From Thiomicrorhabdus sp965602805 (GTDB taxonomy: Bacteria; Pseudomonadota; Gammaproteobacteria; Thiomicrospirales; Thiomicrospiraceae), in NCBI GenBank assembly GCA_965602805.1, contig CBFCZK010000011.1, positions 47,413 through 111,412 of the forward strand: DNA of 64,000 bases. Reading direction: 5' to 3'. This document shows, in pieces, positions 34,664 through 43,112 of this stretch. Below the pieces are notes generated by a model. That model saw only the letters and a list, made by a program, of their open reading frames with translations. It was not told the origin of the DNA and made no database searches. How positions within the stretch are numbered: position 1 is the stretch's first letter; each line of letters starts with the position of its first letter. Both the position numbers and the translations under genes were made by a program.

Positions 34664-35107
34664 TTAGTTCGATAAATCTTCTGCTGAAAGCTCTTTCTTA
34701 AGCAGCCAGCCATTGTCGGTTTTGATAAAAAGGTAATTACGTTCAAATTCGAGTTGATCACCAGCTGAAAATTCAGGCAGTGTCATTTTTAAAAGCCCTA
34801 ATGCCATGCCGTTGGTGAGTTTTTCCATAGCCGAAAGAGATTTATCCTGCATCAGTTTCGCCGCATACTCATCTAAAGATTGTTGTGCCGTACCGAGAAT
34901 ATGCATCTCAGCAATATAATGCGTATCGTTGTCTTTATAACCATTCTTTTTAGTCACTTCTATAGCGCTGAAAAGCCCCGCGAATTGCTGATTAAAATGC
35001 TGTTCAGTCATATCATGAATATCGGAATCAGAAGGCTGAGTGATGCCTAGGCAACCCGCTAAAAATAGTGTTGCGATTAAAGTAACAATCGATAAAGCCT
35101 GGCGCAT
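34664..35107 (-). CDS. Putative lipoprotein
   Basis: A 147-aa protein with a type II signal peptide and lipobox LFLAGC (mature N-terminal Cys at residue 19). The mature part includes NGYKDNDTHYIAEMHILGTAQQSLDEYAAKLMQDKSLSAMEKLTNGMALGLLKMTLPEFSAGDQLEFERNYLFIKTDNGWLL, which resembles small periplasmic DUF4878-like lipoproteins. I do not recognise a specific family. The residue after the Cys is Leu, which predicts outer-membrane sorting. It is the last core gene before the integrated region. Confidence 0.7.
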   Translation of the reverse strand: MRQALSIVTLIATLFLAGCLGITQPSDSDIHDMTEQHFNQQFAGLFSAIEVTKKNGYKDNDTHYIAEMHILGTAQQSLDEYAAKLMQDKSLSAMEKLTNGMALGLLKMTLPEFSAGDQLEFERNYLFIKTDNGWLLKKELSAEDLSN

Positions 35108-35308
35108 GAATAAATATCCTTTTAAGTAAAGCGAATCTTAAAAGCAGAGCATATCACAATTGACCAGGCCTGGTAAATTTGGGTCTTGAAACGCCAGCAA
35201 TGAATCAAAGGGAATATCTGTAAGTGCAAAGAATTTAGAGCGGACTAAGGGTTTATCTGGCAAGTTAATTAAAGCGGTAATTAGGGAGGCTACGAGTGAA
35301 AATCATAA
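35108..35308. other. Gap left of the island
   Basis: Contains palindrome copy 9 and no gene. Confidence 0.5.
35163..35174. repeat. ACCAGGCCTGGT palindrome, copy 9 (intergenic)
   Basis: The last copy before a 17.5-kb stretch without any, which includes the whole accessory region. Confidence 0.85.
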
Positions 35309-35404
35309 ATTTCAGGCATAAAAAAAGCCAGCGATTAAGCTGACTTTAGTCGTTAATAAGCAATTGTCTTACTAACTAATTGGTGCGGAAGGAGAATGTC
35401 GAAC
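35309..35404 (-). repeat. att copy, left: tRNA-Leu 3' end plus terminator, minus strand
   Basis: On the minus strand these 96 bases reproduce the tRNA-Leu 3' end (CTCCTTCCGCACCA) and its downstream terminator, matching 49441-49536 at 90 of 96 positions. The other part of the tRNA is absent, so this is the att half-site left by integration. It is inverted relative to the intact tRNA-Leu. Confidence 0.88.
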
Positions 35405-35502
35405 AGGGGTTTTAAGGTATCTAATAAAATCCGTAACTTATTGAATTTATTATGAACAAAGTCTTAAGAGGTCTGTTAAGTATATTGCAAGCCTTTCGTT
35501 TT

Positions 35503-35522
35503 TAGGGTATCGTTTAGGGTAT
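35503..35522. other. Candidate integrase arm-binding repeats, left end
   Basis: TAGGGTATC and TTTAGGGTAT lie just before the integrase start. The same two motifs occur in reverse complement at 49542-49564, next to the other att copy. Confidence 0.55.
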
Positions 35523-35544
35523 TAGATACTATGGGACGACCTTA

Positions 35545-36771
35545 ATGAAACGCACCCTTACAGATAACAAAGTAAAAAACTTAAAACCAAAAGATAAAGC
35601 TTATAAAACAGCCGATGGGGGCGGGCTTTATCTGTACACCACAAAGGCAGGCGGGAAGTCGTGGCGTTACGATTTCAAGCTAAATGATAAATGGGGGACT
35701 ATTGCTTTTGGCCTATATCCCGAAATTACATTAGCCGAAGCTAGAGAGATGCACGGAAAGACCAGAGGGGAACTTGCAAAAGGAATTGACCCTCGAGTGG
35801 CTAAAAAAGAAGCAAGCCTGTTAGAGCGTCCTTTTAGCTATTACGCATTAGAAGCTATGCAAACCCTAGAGTTAAGACCTAGCACTCAAGATAAGCGCGT
35901 TAGCCGTATGAAACGCCACTTATTCCCTGTACTAGACAAGAAGCTAATTACAGAAATTACCGCTATTGATTTATTGAATCTCTTAAAGCCAATAGCAGAA
36001 AGTGGAACTAGGGAAACCGCTCAAGTATTAGCGACCTATTGCCGCCAAACATTCGACACACTTCTTTCTATGCAACTTATTCAAAGCAATCCAGCCGAAT
36101 CAATTAGCAGGCTATTACCCAAGCCTAAGCAATCCAAAAACTTTGCACATATTGATAACCCTCAAGAGTTTTCTAACCTGTTAAAAGGTATAGATCAGTT
36201 AAAAGGGGAGTTTGTTGTAACGAAGGCATTGCAGTTTATGTCTTTGGTTTTTTTACGCCCGCACAATATCCGCTTTTTAAAATGGGACTATATCGACCTA
36301 TCAGAAAAGCTAATCACCATTCCAGGCGATGAAATGAAAATGAACCGCCCCCATAGAGTGCCATTATCTGAACAAGCTTTAGCTATTCTTAATGATATGA
36401 AGCCTCTTACAGGAATCAAAGACCTTGTATTTATTACGGCAAGAAGTCGAAATGATAAGGCAATGAGTGAAAACACTTTGAATCAAGCTGTTATCCGCAT
36501 TAAAGACCCTGTAACAGGAGAGCTGTTAGGGCGTGGGGTTATGACTAGTCACGGCTTTAGACACACTGCCAGCACCTTTTTAAATGAAATGGGCTTTAGT
36601 GCCGATGCCATAGAATTGCAATTAGCACACGCAAGCACAGATAGGATAAGAGCAACCTATAACAAAGCCGAATTAATGCCAGAGCGTGAAAAGATGATGC
36701 AAGCATGGGCGGATTGGCTAGATACCTTAAAGACTGGAATTAATGTTATACCGATAAACCGAAAAGCTTAA
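35545..36771 (+). CDS. int: P4-type tyrosine recombinase (island integrase)
   Basis: A 408-aa integrase. The N-terminal Arm-DNA-binding domain of the DUF4102 type (about 1-90) has LKPKDKAYKTADGGGLYLYTTKAGGKSWRYDF. The catalytic domain shows the first Arg in FLRPHNIRFLKWDYIDL, HGFRHTASTFLNEMG for His-x-x-Arg, LAHASTDRIRATYNKAE with the nucleophile Tyr. Such integrases insert genomic islands and phage satellites into tRNA 3' ends, and this one starts 140 bp from a tRNA-Leu 3' fragment. It reads away from the att site into the island. Confidence 0.95.
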   Translation: MKRTLTDNKVKNLKPKDKAYKTADGGGLYLYTTKAGGKSWRYDFKLNDKWGTIAFGLYPEITLAEAREMHGKTRGELAKGIDPRVAKKEASLLERPFSYYALEAMQTLELRPSTQDKRVSRMKRHLFPVLDKKLITEITAIDLLNLLKPIAESGTRETAQVLATYCRQTFDTLLSMQLIQSNPAESISRLLPKPKQSKNFAHIDNPQEFSNLLKGIDQLKGEFVVTKALQFMSLVFLRPHNIRFLKWDYIDLSEKLITIPGDEMKMNRPHRVPLSEQALAILNDMKPLTGIKDLVFITARSRNDKAMSENTLNQAVIRIKDPVTGELLGRGVMTSHGFRHTASTFLNEMGFSADAIELQLAHASTDRIRATYNKAELMPEREKMMQAWADWLDTLKTGINVIPINRKA

Positions 36772-36794
36772 TCTTAAATAAACGTGAATTAACA

Positions 36795-36821
36795 CCCCCC
36801 CCCCCAAAAAAAAAAACCCCC
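36795..36821. repeat. Homopolymer tract C11-A11-C5
   Basis: Eleven C, eleven A and five C in a row, 19 bp before the GTG of the next gene. It is liable to slippage in replication and in sequencing. Confidence 0.8.
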
Positions 36822-36840
36822 GAAAAGGTAGATAAATATA

Positions 36841-37272
36841 GTGGATATAGACGAAATTACCAAGAGTTATGAAGCACATAAATCCGCTAAGTATGGGGAT
36901 TACAGAGAATTAGCTAAATGGCTGCGTGAATCAAAAACGGATATAACGCTTTCTGCTATAGATAGAGAGTTAATAGCCGAAGCCATAGACCCCCAAATAA
37001 GCAAAAAGCGCGGTATTAAACGCACCTTACACCAGCAAGAAGCTGAAGAGAAATTGCTGTCTGAATTGGCATTTATTGTTGCAGTAGATGGGGTTTCAGA
37101 GAGTAAAACCATTGGCGTGCTTGCTGAAAAATATGAATTAAGCGATCGAACGATCCATTCTTACATTAAGAAAAATCGTGCGTATTACGAACGAGAAAAG
37201 AAACCGAAAGCCTCCCACATACTCTGCCGAAGCTATAAGGCCTTAATGGCCTCATTAAATTCCAAGGCCTAA
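36841..37272 (+). CDS. Island hypothetical protein with C-terminal HTH-like segment
   Basis: A 143-aa protein starting at a GTG (VDIDEITKSYEAHKS), with AAAAGGTAG upstream as a possible ribosome site. The C-terminal part VLAEKYELSDRTIHSYIKKNRAYYE has the shape of a helix-turn-helix. It lies between int and alpA, where satellites often carry regulators. I do not recognise the family. The upstream C/A homopolymer tract might affect its expression. Confidence 0.6.
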   Translation: MDIDEITKSYEAHKSAKYGDYRELAKWLRESKTDITLSAIDRELIAEAIDPQISKKRGIKRTLHQQEAEEKLLSELAFIVAVDGVSESKTIGVLAEKYELSDRTIHSYIKKNRAYYEREKKPKASHILCRSYKALMASLNSKA

Positions 37273-37337
37273 CTATTCATAATTAATCCTAAGCGGCCAC
37301 TAGGTCGTATAACAATTGAAACCGCTTAGGAGGTTCT

Positions 37338-37571
37338 ATGCAAAATTTACTACAGGTCAAAGTCAATCAAGACGCAGATCGTTTAATCCGTTTACGCGAA
37401 GTTATGTTAATTACAGGACTTAGCCGTTCTTACGTTTATTTTCTAGCAAAAAAAGCCCAATTCCCAAAACCAGTAAAACTATCTGAACGATCAGTCGCAT
37501 GGATTGAAGGCGAGGTTTTAACGTGGATTGATGAACGTATAAAACAGCGTGATGAATTGGGAGCGGCATAA
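37338..37571 (+). CDS. AlpA-family transcriptional regulator
   Basis: A 77-aa MerR/AlpA-like HTH protein: DRLIRLREVMLITGLSRSYVYFLAKKAQFPKPVKLSERSVAWIEGEVLTWIDERI follows the AlpA consensus closely. AlpA proteins activate integrase or excision genes of P4-like elements. A good ribosome site (TAGGAGG) precedes the ATG. It is the first gene of a run with overlapping start/stop codons through to the DUF3987 gene. Confidence 0.9.
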   Translation: MQNLLQVKVNQDADRLIRLREVMLITGLSRSYVYFLAKKAQFPKPVKLSERSVAWIEGEVLTWIDERIKQRDELGAA

Positions 37572-37572
37572 C

Positions 37573-37818
37573 ATGAAAAACTGCATCCTCACAGACACAG
37601 CCAACCAACGCACCTTTGTATTAAATTATCTAAATGAACATGGTAGCGGGACAACATTCGATTTTAGAAACCTAGGAATAATGGCTCCAGCTCCTAGAAT
37701 TAAGGAGTTAAAAGAAAAGGGCTATTTAATAGAAACAATCTTAGAAGACGTTTTAGATCATATTGGTGTAAGCCATCGCAAGGTCGCACGTTATTTTTTG
37801 AGGGGGATAAAGTCATGA
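37573..37818 (+). CDS. Small winged-helix-like island protein
   Basis: An 81-aa protein from the ATG at 37573, one base after the alpA stop. NQRTFVLNYLNEHGSGTTFDFRNLGIMAPAPRIKELKEKGYLIETI looks like the short helix-turn-helix (phage helix_turn_helix_5 type) found in satellite and prophage operons. It overlaps the primase gene by ATGA, suggesting coupling. Its role is probably regulatory or in replication. Confidence 0.65.
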   Translation: MKNCILTDTANQRTFVLNYLNEHGSGTTFDFRNLGIMAPAPRIKELKEKGYLIETILEDVLDHIGVSHRKVARYFLRGIKS

Positions 37819-38705
37819 TGAGTTATTCACAGATAGAGCAATCACTTCTCGAGCATGGTTACTCTATGCCGGAGGGAGTGGTTCAAGGTTCGGGCTTTAT
37901 ACGTTTCAATGCACCCGGTAAGCCAAAAAGTAATAAGTCAGCATGGCTTAATTGGTTTGATATAGGTGTGTGTCAGTTCGGTAACTGGGGGAGTGGTGAG
38001 GTAATAACCGTAACCCCCGATGGTGGATTAACAGCAAGTCAAAGCGCAGAAATGAAGCGTCAAATTGAAGCCGAAAAACAGAAGCGTGATATTGAATTGG
38101 ACAAGCAATATAAGCAGGCCTCTGCCTTATGTAATCAACTGTTTGAAGCCACACAGCCAGCCGATGATAATCATCCGTATTTAGCCCGTAAAGGCATTAG
38201 TTCCGATGGTTTGCGTACTGATAAGGCCATGAACCTAATAATACCCGTGGTAGGCACAGGAGAGCCATTCAAGGATGTAATTCAGACATTACAAACCATT
38301 GGCAAGGATGGGTTTAAGAAGTTCCATTCGGGAGGTAGGCTTAAAGGCGGTTACTATCCCGTTCAATGGGTTCAAGATGCACCAATAGTAATATGCGAGG
38401 GCTTAGCAACGGGGGCAACCTTAAAGCAGGTTTACACGCCTTATTTTAGTGTGATATGTGCGTTTAATAGCGGTAACTTATTGCCAGTCGCAAGGGTGAT
38501 GCGTGAGGCCTATCCAGAACAGAGGATAATAATAGGCGCGGACAATGACCATCAAAACAGCATTAACACTGGCTTAAATAAAGCAATGCAGGTTGCTAGT
38601 TTGATAGGCGGTGAAGTGTCATACCCTAGATTTACCAGTGATGAGCAAGGTAGTGACTGGAACGACCGAGCCTTATTAGACGGCTTGTTAGGGGGTGTGT
38701 TATGA
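37815..38705 (+). CDS. Toprim-domain primase-like protein
   Basis: A 296-aa replication protein. The C-terminal Toprim core is readable: APIVICEGLATGATL carries the catalytic Glu, and RIIIGADNDHQNSINTGLNKA the DxD pair. The N-terminal DUF7146-like region contains NHPYLARKGISSDGLRTDKAMNLIIPVVG. Proteins of this kind act as primases for plasmids, satellites and phages. It overlaps the upstream gene by 4 bp and the downstream DUF3987 gene by ATGA, so all three are coupled. Part of an int-alpA-primase-helicase-like module. Confidence 0.88.
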   Translation: MMSYSQIEQSLLEHGYSMPEGVVQGSGFIRFNAPGKPKSNKSAWLNWFDIGVCQFGNWGSGEVITVTPDGGLTASQSAEMKRQIEAEKQKRDIELDKQYKQASALCNQLFEATQPADDNHPYLARKGISSDGLRTDKAMNLIIPVVGTGEPFKDVIQTLQTIGKDGFKKFHSGGRLKGGYYPVQWVQDAPIVICEGLATGATLKQVYTPYFSVICAFNSGNLLPVARVMREAYPEQRIIIGADNDHQNSINTGLNKAMQVASLIGGEVSYPRFTSDEQGSDWNDRALLDGLLGGVL

Positions 38706-40378
38706 GCCAGCAAATTAGCGCAAATAAAATACCTTATACAGAAATTGATGAAGTGAGTTTTGAATTTGATCCTAGCGTAATGGAAGTTGATTTCAACCAT
38801 TTTGAAATGACAGAGCCAACAACAGCCCTTGCAAGTAATAATACTATTCAACTTGTTAAGAGGGATATTCCTAGTAATGATTTTATACAATCAGCTGAGA
38901 AGATAACCGCCCCACCACCTGAGAGATTAGGACAAAAGCTTTATATTGATGGTTCAGATTATCCATTAGAGGCTTTAGGCGATGTATTAAGCGCAATAGC
39001 AATAGACTTACATGAAGTTATAAAAGCCCCTATGGGGTTGTGTGGTCAATCCGTCTTAATGGCGGGGGCTTTAGTGGCTCAAGGTATTAAGAATGTAGAG
39101 ATGGACGGGAGAACTTACCCACTTAGTTTATTTGGCTTAACCATAGGGGAGTCAGGCGAACGAAAAACAGCCGTTGATAAGTTTGTAATGCACCCCATTA
39201 AGGCTTTTGAAAAAGAGGCAGGGGAAAAATATTCAGAGGATGTTGCAGAGTATAAAGGCAGTATAGAGGCCTATAAACAAGCAGAGTCAAACTTAAAAAC
39301 TCAACTGAAAAGTGATAAAAAAACAGACCCAGAAGCCATTAAAAAGGAAATGGCAAAAATGGGAGATAAGCCAATCCCACCATTAAAACCAACTATGACA
39401 GGGCAGGATGTAACCATTGAGGGGTTAATTAAACATTTAAGATACGCTCAACCGACAATGGGAATATTTACAGATGAAGGGGGCGTTTTCTTTGGTGGGC
39501 ATAGCATGGCTCAAGAGAAAGCACTTAAAACCATAACGCAATACTCAAAGGCCTGGGACGGTTCAGAGTTGGATATGATGCGTTCAGATAGTGAGGTTGG
39601 GGCTTTTAGGCTTTATAACCGTAGAGTTTCAATGCACTTGATGATTCAACCTATTGTGGCTAAAGGTGTTTTCAATGACCCGTTATTAGTTCAGCAAGGT
39701 TTTATTCCGAGGTTTTTAATCTGTAATCCTGATTCAACCATGGGGACACGAACTTACAGTGATGCAAACATAACCCACAGAGCAGGCTATAAACGCTATT
39801 TTGCCCGTTTAAAATCAATGCTTGATGATGGCTTACATGTTGGGAAAGATGGTGGGCTTGACCTTGTCGCGATTACATTAGTTAGGAGCGCAAAGGATCA
39901 TTGGATTAAGTTTCACGATGAGGTAGAGGCCAGACTAAATAAGGAGGGTGAATATCGTCATGCAAGTGGTACTGCTTCAAAGATTGCAGAGCAGGCGTTA
40001 AGAATAGCGGGTGTTTTGACTGTGATAAAGGATGGTAATAAAGCCAAATATGTTGCTGATACTGAAATAAAGGCAGGCATTGAGTTGGCTAGATATTCAC
40101 TTAATCAGCTTTTGAATATGATTGAAAAGTCACAGATAACAGCCAGTGAGGAAAACGCTAGGTTACTACTTAACTGGATAGCTCAAAACCGTTTTATAAA
40201 TGTGTATGGCGGTTTGCAAGCCTCATCAAGACCAAGGGCGGTTCGTAAAAAAGCAGACTATGAGAAAGCTATGCAGGTACTTACTGAATATGGATATGTA
40301 GAACCCCTTAGCGAACTTGTATTGGATAACGTTAATCGTAAGGATGTTTATAAAGTCTTACATCATTGTGAACCATAA
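38702..40378 (+). CDS. DUF3987 (YfjI-like) replication-associated protein
   Basis: A 558-aa protein. The DUF3987 pattern is clear: LDHEVIKAPMGLCGQS-like AIDLHEVIKAPMGLCGQSVLMAGALVAQGI, the Walker A-like LTIGESGERKTAVDKFVMHPI, and the Walker B-like GIFTDEGGVFFGGHSM with YSKAWDGSELDMMRSDS. It is thought to be an ATPase or helicase accompanying a primase in satellites and prophages. It begins inside the stop of the Toprim gene. The gene is followed by an inverted iteron array. Confidence 0.88.
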   Translation: MSQQISANKIPYTEIDEVSFEFDPSVMEVDFNHFEMTEPTTALASNNTIQLVKRDIPSNDFIQSAEKITAPPPERLGQKLYIDGSDYPLEALGDVLSAIAIDLHEVIKAPMGLCGQSVLMAGALVAQGIKNVEMDGRTYPLSLFGLTIGESGERKTAVDKFVMHPIKAFEKEAGEKYSEDVAEYKGSIEAYKQAESNLKTQLKSDKKTDPEAIKKEMAKMGDKPIPPLKPTMTGQDVTIEGLIKHLRYAQPTMGIFTDEGGVFFGGHSMAQEKALKTITQYSKAWDGSELDMMRSDSEVGAFRLYNRRVSMHLMIQPIVAKGVFNDPLLVQQGFIPRFLICNPDSTMGTRTYSDANITHRAGYKRYFARLKSMLDDGLHVGKDGGLDLVAITLVRSAKDHWIKFHDEVEARLNKEGEYRHASGTASKIAEQALRIAGVLTVIKDGNKAKYVADTEIKAGIELARYSLNQLLNMIEKSQITASEENARLLLNWIAQNRFINVYGGLQASSRPRAVRKKADYEKAMQVLTEYGYVEPLSELVLDNVNRKDVYKVLHHCEP

Positions 40379-40395
40379 TCATAAAGTTCTAGGGG

Positions 40396-40461
40396 GTGGC
40401 TAAACTGGCTAAACGGCTATTCTATGAGGGTAGTAAATAGCCAAATAGCCGAAATAGCCAC
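40396..40461. repeat. Iteron-like inverted repeats, candidate replication origin
   Basis: GTGGCTAAAC-TGGCTAAAC-GGCTATT (40396-40421) faces AATAGCC-AAATAGCC-GAAATAGCCAC (40436-40461), so three GGCTA units stand on each side of a 14-nt centre. Position directly after a primase/DUF3987 pair suggests an origin or operator. Confidence 0.55.
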
Positions 40462-40497
40462 TACCTATAGAAAGTGAAAGTATTAATCTCGTTAATC

Positions 40498-40521
40498 AAA
40501 GCCCCTGAATTGGGGTTTTTT
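40498..40521 (+). terminator. Terminator after DUF3987 gene
   Basis: AAAGCCCC-TGAATT-GGGGTTTTTT, short GC stem with T6. Confidence 0.8.
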
Positions 40522-40737
40522 AATGCTTGGTAATGTGCGCTTTTAAGTTGGCTGATATTGAATAATTTCTTGCGACTATAAAAGCCTATTAAATAGAGTT
40601 TTCGTACACATATACGCGAGAGGTGGCCTACTAGCTAGATTCTGCATATAAATGCCGTGGTAAGGCTTACATAGCGTCACAGGGTAAAACTTCCATTAAC
40701 GAATATAATTCATAACGAACTATTGGGCGCGTACTTT

Positions 40738-41034
40738 ATGACAACAAATAACAACGGCTGGACGGATGAACGCAAAGCCAAGCAGTCAGCAATGATTCAT
40801 ACATGGAAACCTTGGAAACAATCAACCGGGGCAAGGACGCAGCAAGGTAAAGATAAGTCTAAGATGAACGCCAGACGCATCACACCTGGTGGGCTATATC
40901 GCAGAATGTGTAAGCTTTGTTATTTCAGAAAGCAAGTATTTGAGCTGGGGTATCTGCCAGAGTATCTGCGGATTGAATGGGAGTTATTCAGTGCTGAAAA
41001 TAACGATTGGTTAGAGAACGCTCCCGAAAACTAG
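40738..41034 (+). CDS. Small conserved island protein (WKPWxxSTGxRTxxGKxxSxxNA motif)
   Basis: A 98-aa basic protein from the ATG at 40738. The block ERKAKQSAMIHTWKPWKQ and the block STGARTQQGKDKSKMNARR follow a motif seen in many short bacterial hypothetical proteins. The function is unknown; the basic residues are compatible with nucleic-acid binding. A related fragment lies inverted at 41504-41713. The gene stands alone after the origin-like repeats. Confidence 0.6.
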   Translation: MTTNNNGWTDERKAKQSAMIHTWKPWKQSTGARTQQGKDKSKMNARRITPGGLYRRMCKLCYFRKQVFELGYLPEYLRIEWELFSAENNDWLENAPEN

Positions 41035-41243
41035 GGAGTATTAATAGACGGGAACTATAGTGGACGGCATAAAAACTTTACGGGCTATAATTTCGTGCAA
41101 CCGTAAAGACCGACCAAAACAAGAAAGCGCATCACCCTAAGCTTACCCTCAAAGCAATTTCAAAAAGAGGGTTAAAGGGTGTTGATATAATAGTAGTGGT
41201 AGTGGTAGTATTTGTGCTTAAACATATAAGGATTACGAATTAA

Positions 41244-41507
41244 ATGAATCTTAAAGAATTGAGAACTTATAAAGTGCAGGTTGAATCGGAGCTAGCGCAA
41301 GCTGAAAGAATATACGGTAAAAACAAGACTAATCATATTCTTCACCTATTACTCTCATTAGTCACTTTGGGTGGTTGGGTAGTACTTTGGCTGTTAATAA
41401 CGTTGTCTAATATTTCACAGCGCAAGCAAGCAGATAAGGTTATGAAGGATGCTTATGTTGTATTGTCTGAAATTGAAGGCCGTATGGATGACTTAAGAAG
41501 CGCCTAG
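41244..41507 (+). CDS. Small membrane protein
   Basis: An 87-aa protein with one central hydrophobic segment (ILHLLLSLVTLGGWVVLWLLITLS, about 30-55) between a charged N-terminal helix (LKELRTYKVQVESELAQAERIYGKNK) and a C-terminal helix (QADKVMKDAYVVLSEIEGRMDDLRS). It would be an inner-membrane protein. No family recognised. It is preceded by AAGGATTA before the ATG. Could be a toxin-like or host-interaction protein, but nothing proves that. Confidence 0.55.
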   Translation: MNLKELRTYKVQVESELAQAERIYGKNKTNHILHLLLSLVTLGGWVVLWLLITLSNISQRKQADKVMKDAYVVLSEIEGRMDDLRSA

Positions 41508-41713
41508 TTTCTATCGAAGTAGATACATAAGGCCATATTGGTGAGTGTTTGGAGGGAATGTGACGATACATGATAGGTTTCCATTGGTGATAACTCCCAT
41601 CCGTTGCGCTTTGCTCGGTTTCTGTACGCTAGCATCAACTCCATATGTCTAAGTATGCCTGTTGCCGTCAATCTTTGGGCGTTCATCTTGGATTTATCTT
41701 TACCTTGTTGCAT
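41504..41713 (-). pseudogene. Truncated paralogue of the 40738 protein
   Basis: On the minus strand QQGKDKSKMNAQRLTATGILRHM repeats the QQGKDKSKMNA block of the 40738-41034 protein, but the upstream WKPW-STG part is missing. It is therefore a 5'-truncated, inverted second copy, left by duplication or recombination inside the island. Confidence 0.6.
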
Positions 41714-42191
41714 CCTTTAAATGAGGGTAAAGACCTGACAGACATCCCTATAAGTTTTCGGACTCCCTAAAACAGATCCTTGGTTTATTAGTCGTTCAGA
41801 AAATCCAATCAATCGGCCTAATATTCGGCACATCACCCAAAGCAACCAATACCGCGCCTACCTTAGACAATAAATAGATAACGCCTTGTACCCCATCAGA
41901 ATTGAGCCACTATTTAGATACTAGCAAATCCCAACATTAGAACCTAATAAAACCTAATATCGCAAATGCCTTATTTTTAATTGCCTGTTAAGGATTGTTA
42001 AGGATTGTTAAGGTTGAACCTGTCAAAACCTGTCATTAATTGGTATGGTTAGAAAATCACTTAACCAAGAAAGCTATTAACTTTCTCGACTATAGACGCT
42101 GTGCCAGTACAGTTTCAGGAAAAGCTAACTTTATAATTGATAGTGATAACCAAGAAACAAATAAGACTCAGGCATGCCAAAATTAAAGCCC
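41714..42191. other. Island gap with arrays of 10-bp tandem repeats
   Basis: No gene seen. Three 10-bp-phased direct repeat sets lie at 41941-41960, 41988-42017 and 42017-42036. Confidence 0.5.
41941..42036. repeat. 10-bp-phased direct repeats
   Basis: AACCTAATAA/AACCTAATAT (41941-41960); GTTAAGGATT twice then GTTAAGGTTG (41988-42017); AACCTGTCAA/AACCTGTCAT (42017-42036). The common 10-bp period puts units on one helix face, as in protein-binding arrays. Confidence 0.6.
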
Positions 42192-42920
42192 ATGAAAACT
42201 ATATCGTACCTTACATTGTCGGCTTTATTAATAGCCGTACCGCTTACCGCTCAATCGCAGATAGCAACAAGCTTCAACAGTGCAAAAGTGAAGATGTACA
42301 AGCTGGTCTATCCAAACTCAGGTCAGACCTTTTACACGAATTGCGAATGGTCAAAGAAAAAGGTCAATCTAGCTAGTTGTGGATTGGAAAACTCTTTCCC
42401 TAAAAAGCACATGAACAGAGCCAGTCGCACCGAAGCAGAACATATCATTCCTGCAAGCTGGATGCTCAAGAAGAATAAAGTCGAGCGTCCGTGTGTCGCT
42501 ACATCAAAATCCAATAAGTACAGCCCTAGGAAGTATTGCCAGGCACATGATGAAGACTTTAGAAGCGCACACAACGACCTTGTAAATCTACGCCCTGCCG
42601 TTGGTCAAATAAATGCCAATCGTTCAAATAAACCTTTCTCAGGCAGTCTGACTGGCTCAAAGCCAATGACATATCGTGGAAACGGTAAAGTGTTCAAGGT
42701 GTCGAGTCGTGTGGTTATCCCTGACATATCAATTTGCGGTGACATTGCCCGTGTTGCCTTTTACATGCAAGATATCTATGGAGTGACATACAGCAAGCGA
42801 CAAGCTCAACTATTTACTGAGTGGGATAAGCAAGATGCGATTAGTGAAGAAGAGGTACTATTGAATCAGAGGATCAAGAAGACTCAAGGTATAGGCAATC
42901 ACCATGTGCTAGGTAGATAA
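42192..42920 (+). CDS. Endonuclease I family secreted nuclease
   Basis: A 242-aa exported nuclease; I take the ATG at 42192, though one at 42174 is possible. The signal peptide MKTISYLTLSALLIAVPLTAQSQ is followed by FYTNCEW, then the metal-dependent core RTEAEHIIPASWML (catalytic His in EAEHIIPA) and RSAHNDLVNLRPAVGQINANRSN (Asn for Mg binding). Paired cysteines fit periplasmic disulfides. EndA/Vvn-type enzymes cut DNA and RNA non-specifically in the periplasm or medium and limit uptake of foreign DNA. It is an unusual cargo gene for an integrated element. Confidence 0.88.
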   Translation: MKTISYLTLSALLIAVPLTAQSQIATSFNSAKVKMYKLVYPNSGQTFYTNCEWSKKKVNLASCGLENSFPKKHMNRASRTEAEHIIPASWMLKKNKVERPCVATSKSNKYSPRKYCQAHDEDFRSAHNDLVNLRPAVGQINANRSNKPFSGSLTGSKPMTYRGNGKVFKVSSRVVIPDISICGDIARVAFYMQDIYGVTYSKRQAQLFTEWDKQDAISEEEVLLNQRIKKTQGIGNHHVLGR

Positions 42921-43029
42921 ATAATGTGCAACTAATCATTAACAACCTTGCTAAACCTCACTCCCATACAACCACGCCACCTAAGGGCGAATAAATTCTC
43001 ATACCCTATCAGCATCTATTCATATTTTA

Positions 43030-43049
43030 ATTACTAGCAATTACTAGCA
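43030..43049. repeat. 10-bp tandem repeat ATTACTAGCA x2
   Basis: A further 10-bp tandem pair downstream of the nuclease gene, the same period as the arrays at 41941-42036. Confidence 0.5.
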
Positions 43050-43112
43050 TTAAATCATGCTTGCGCTTAGTGACGTCCGAGTACATGTGATTGGTAACAG
43101 CAGTATATTTAT

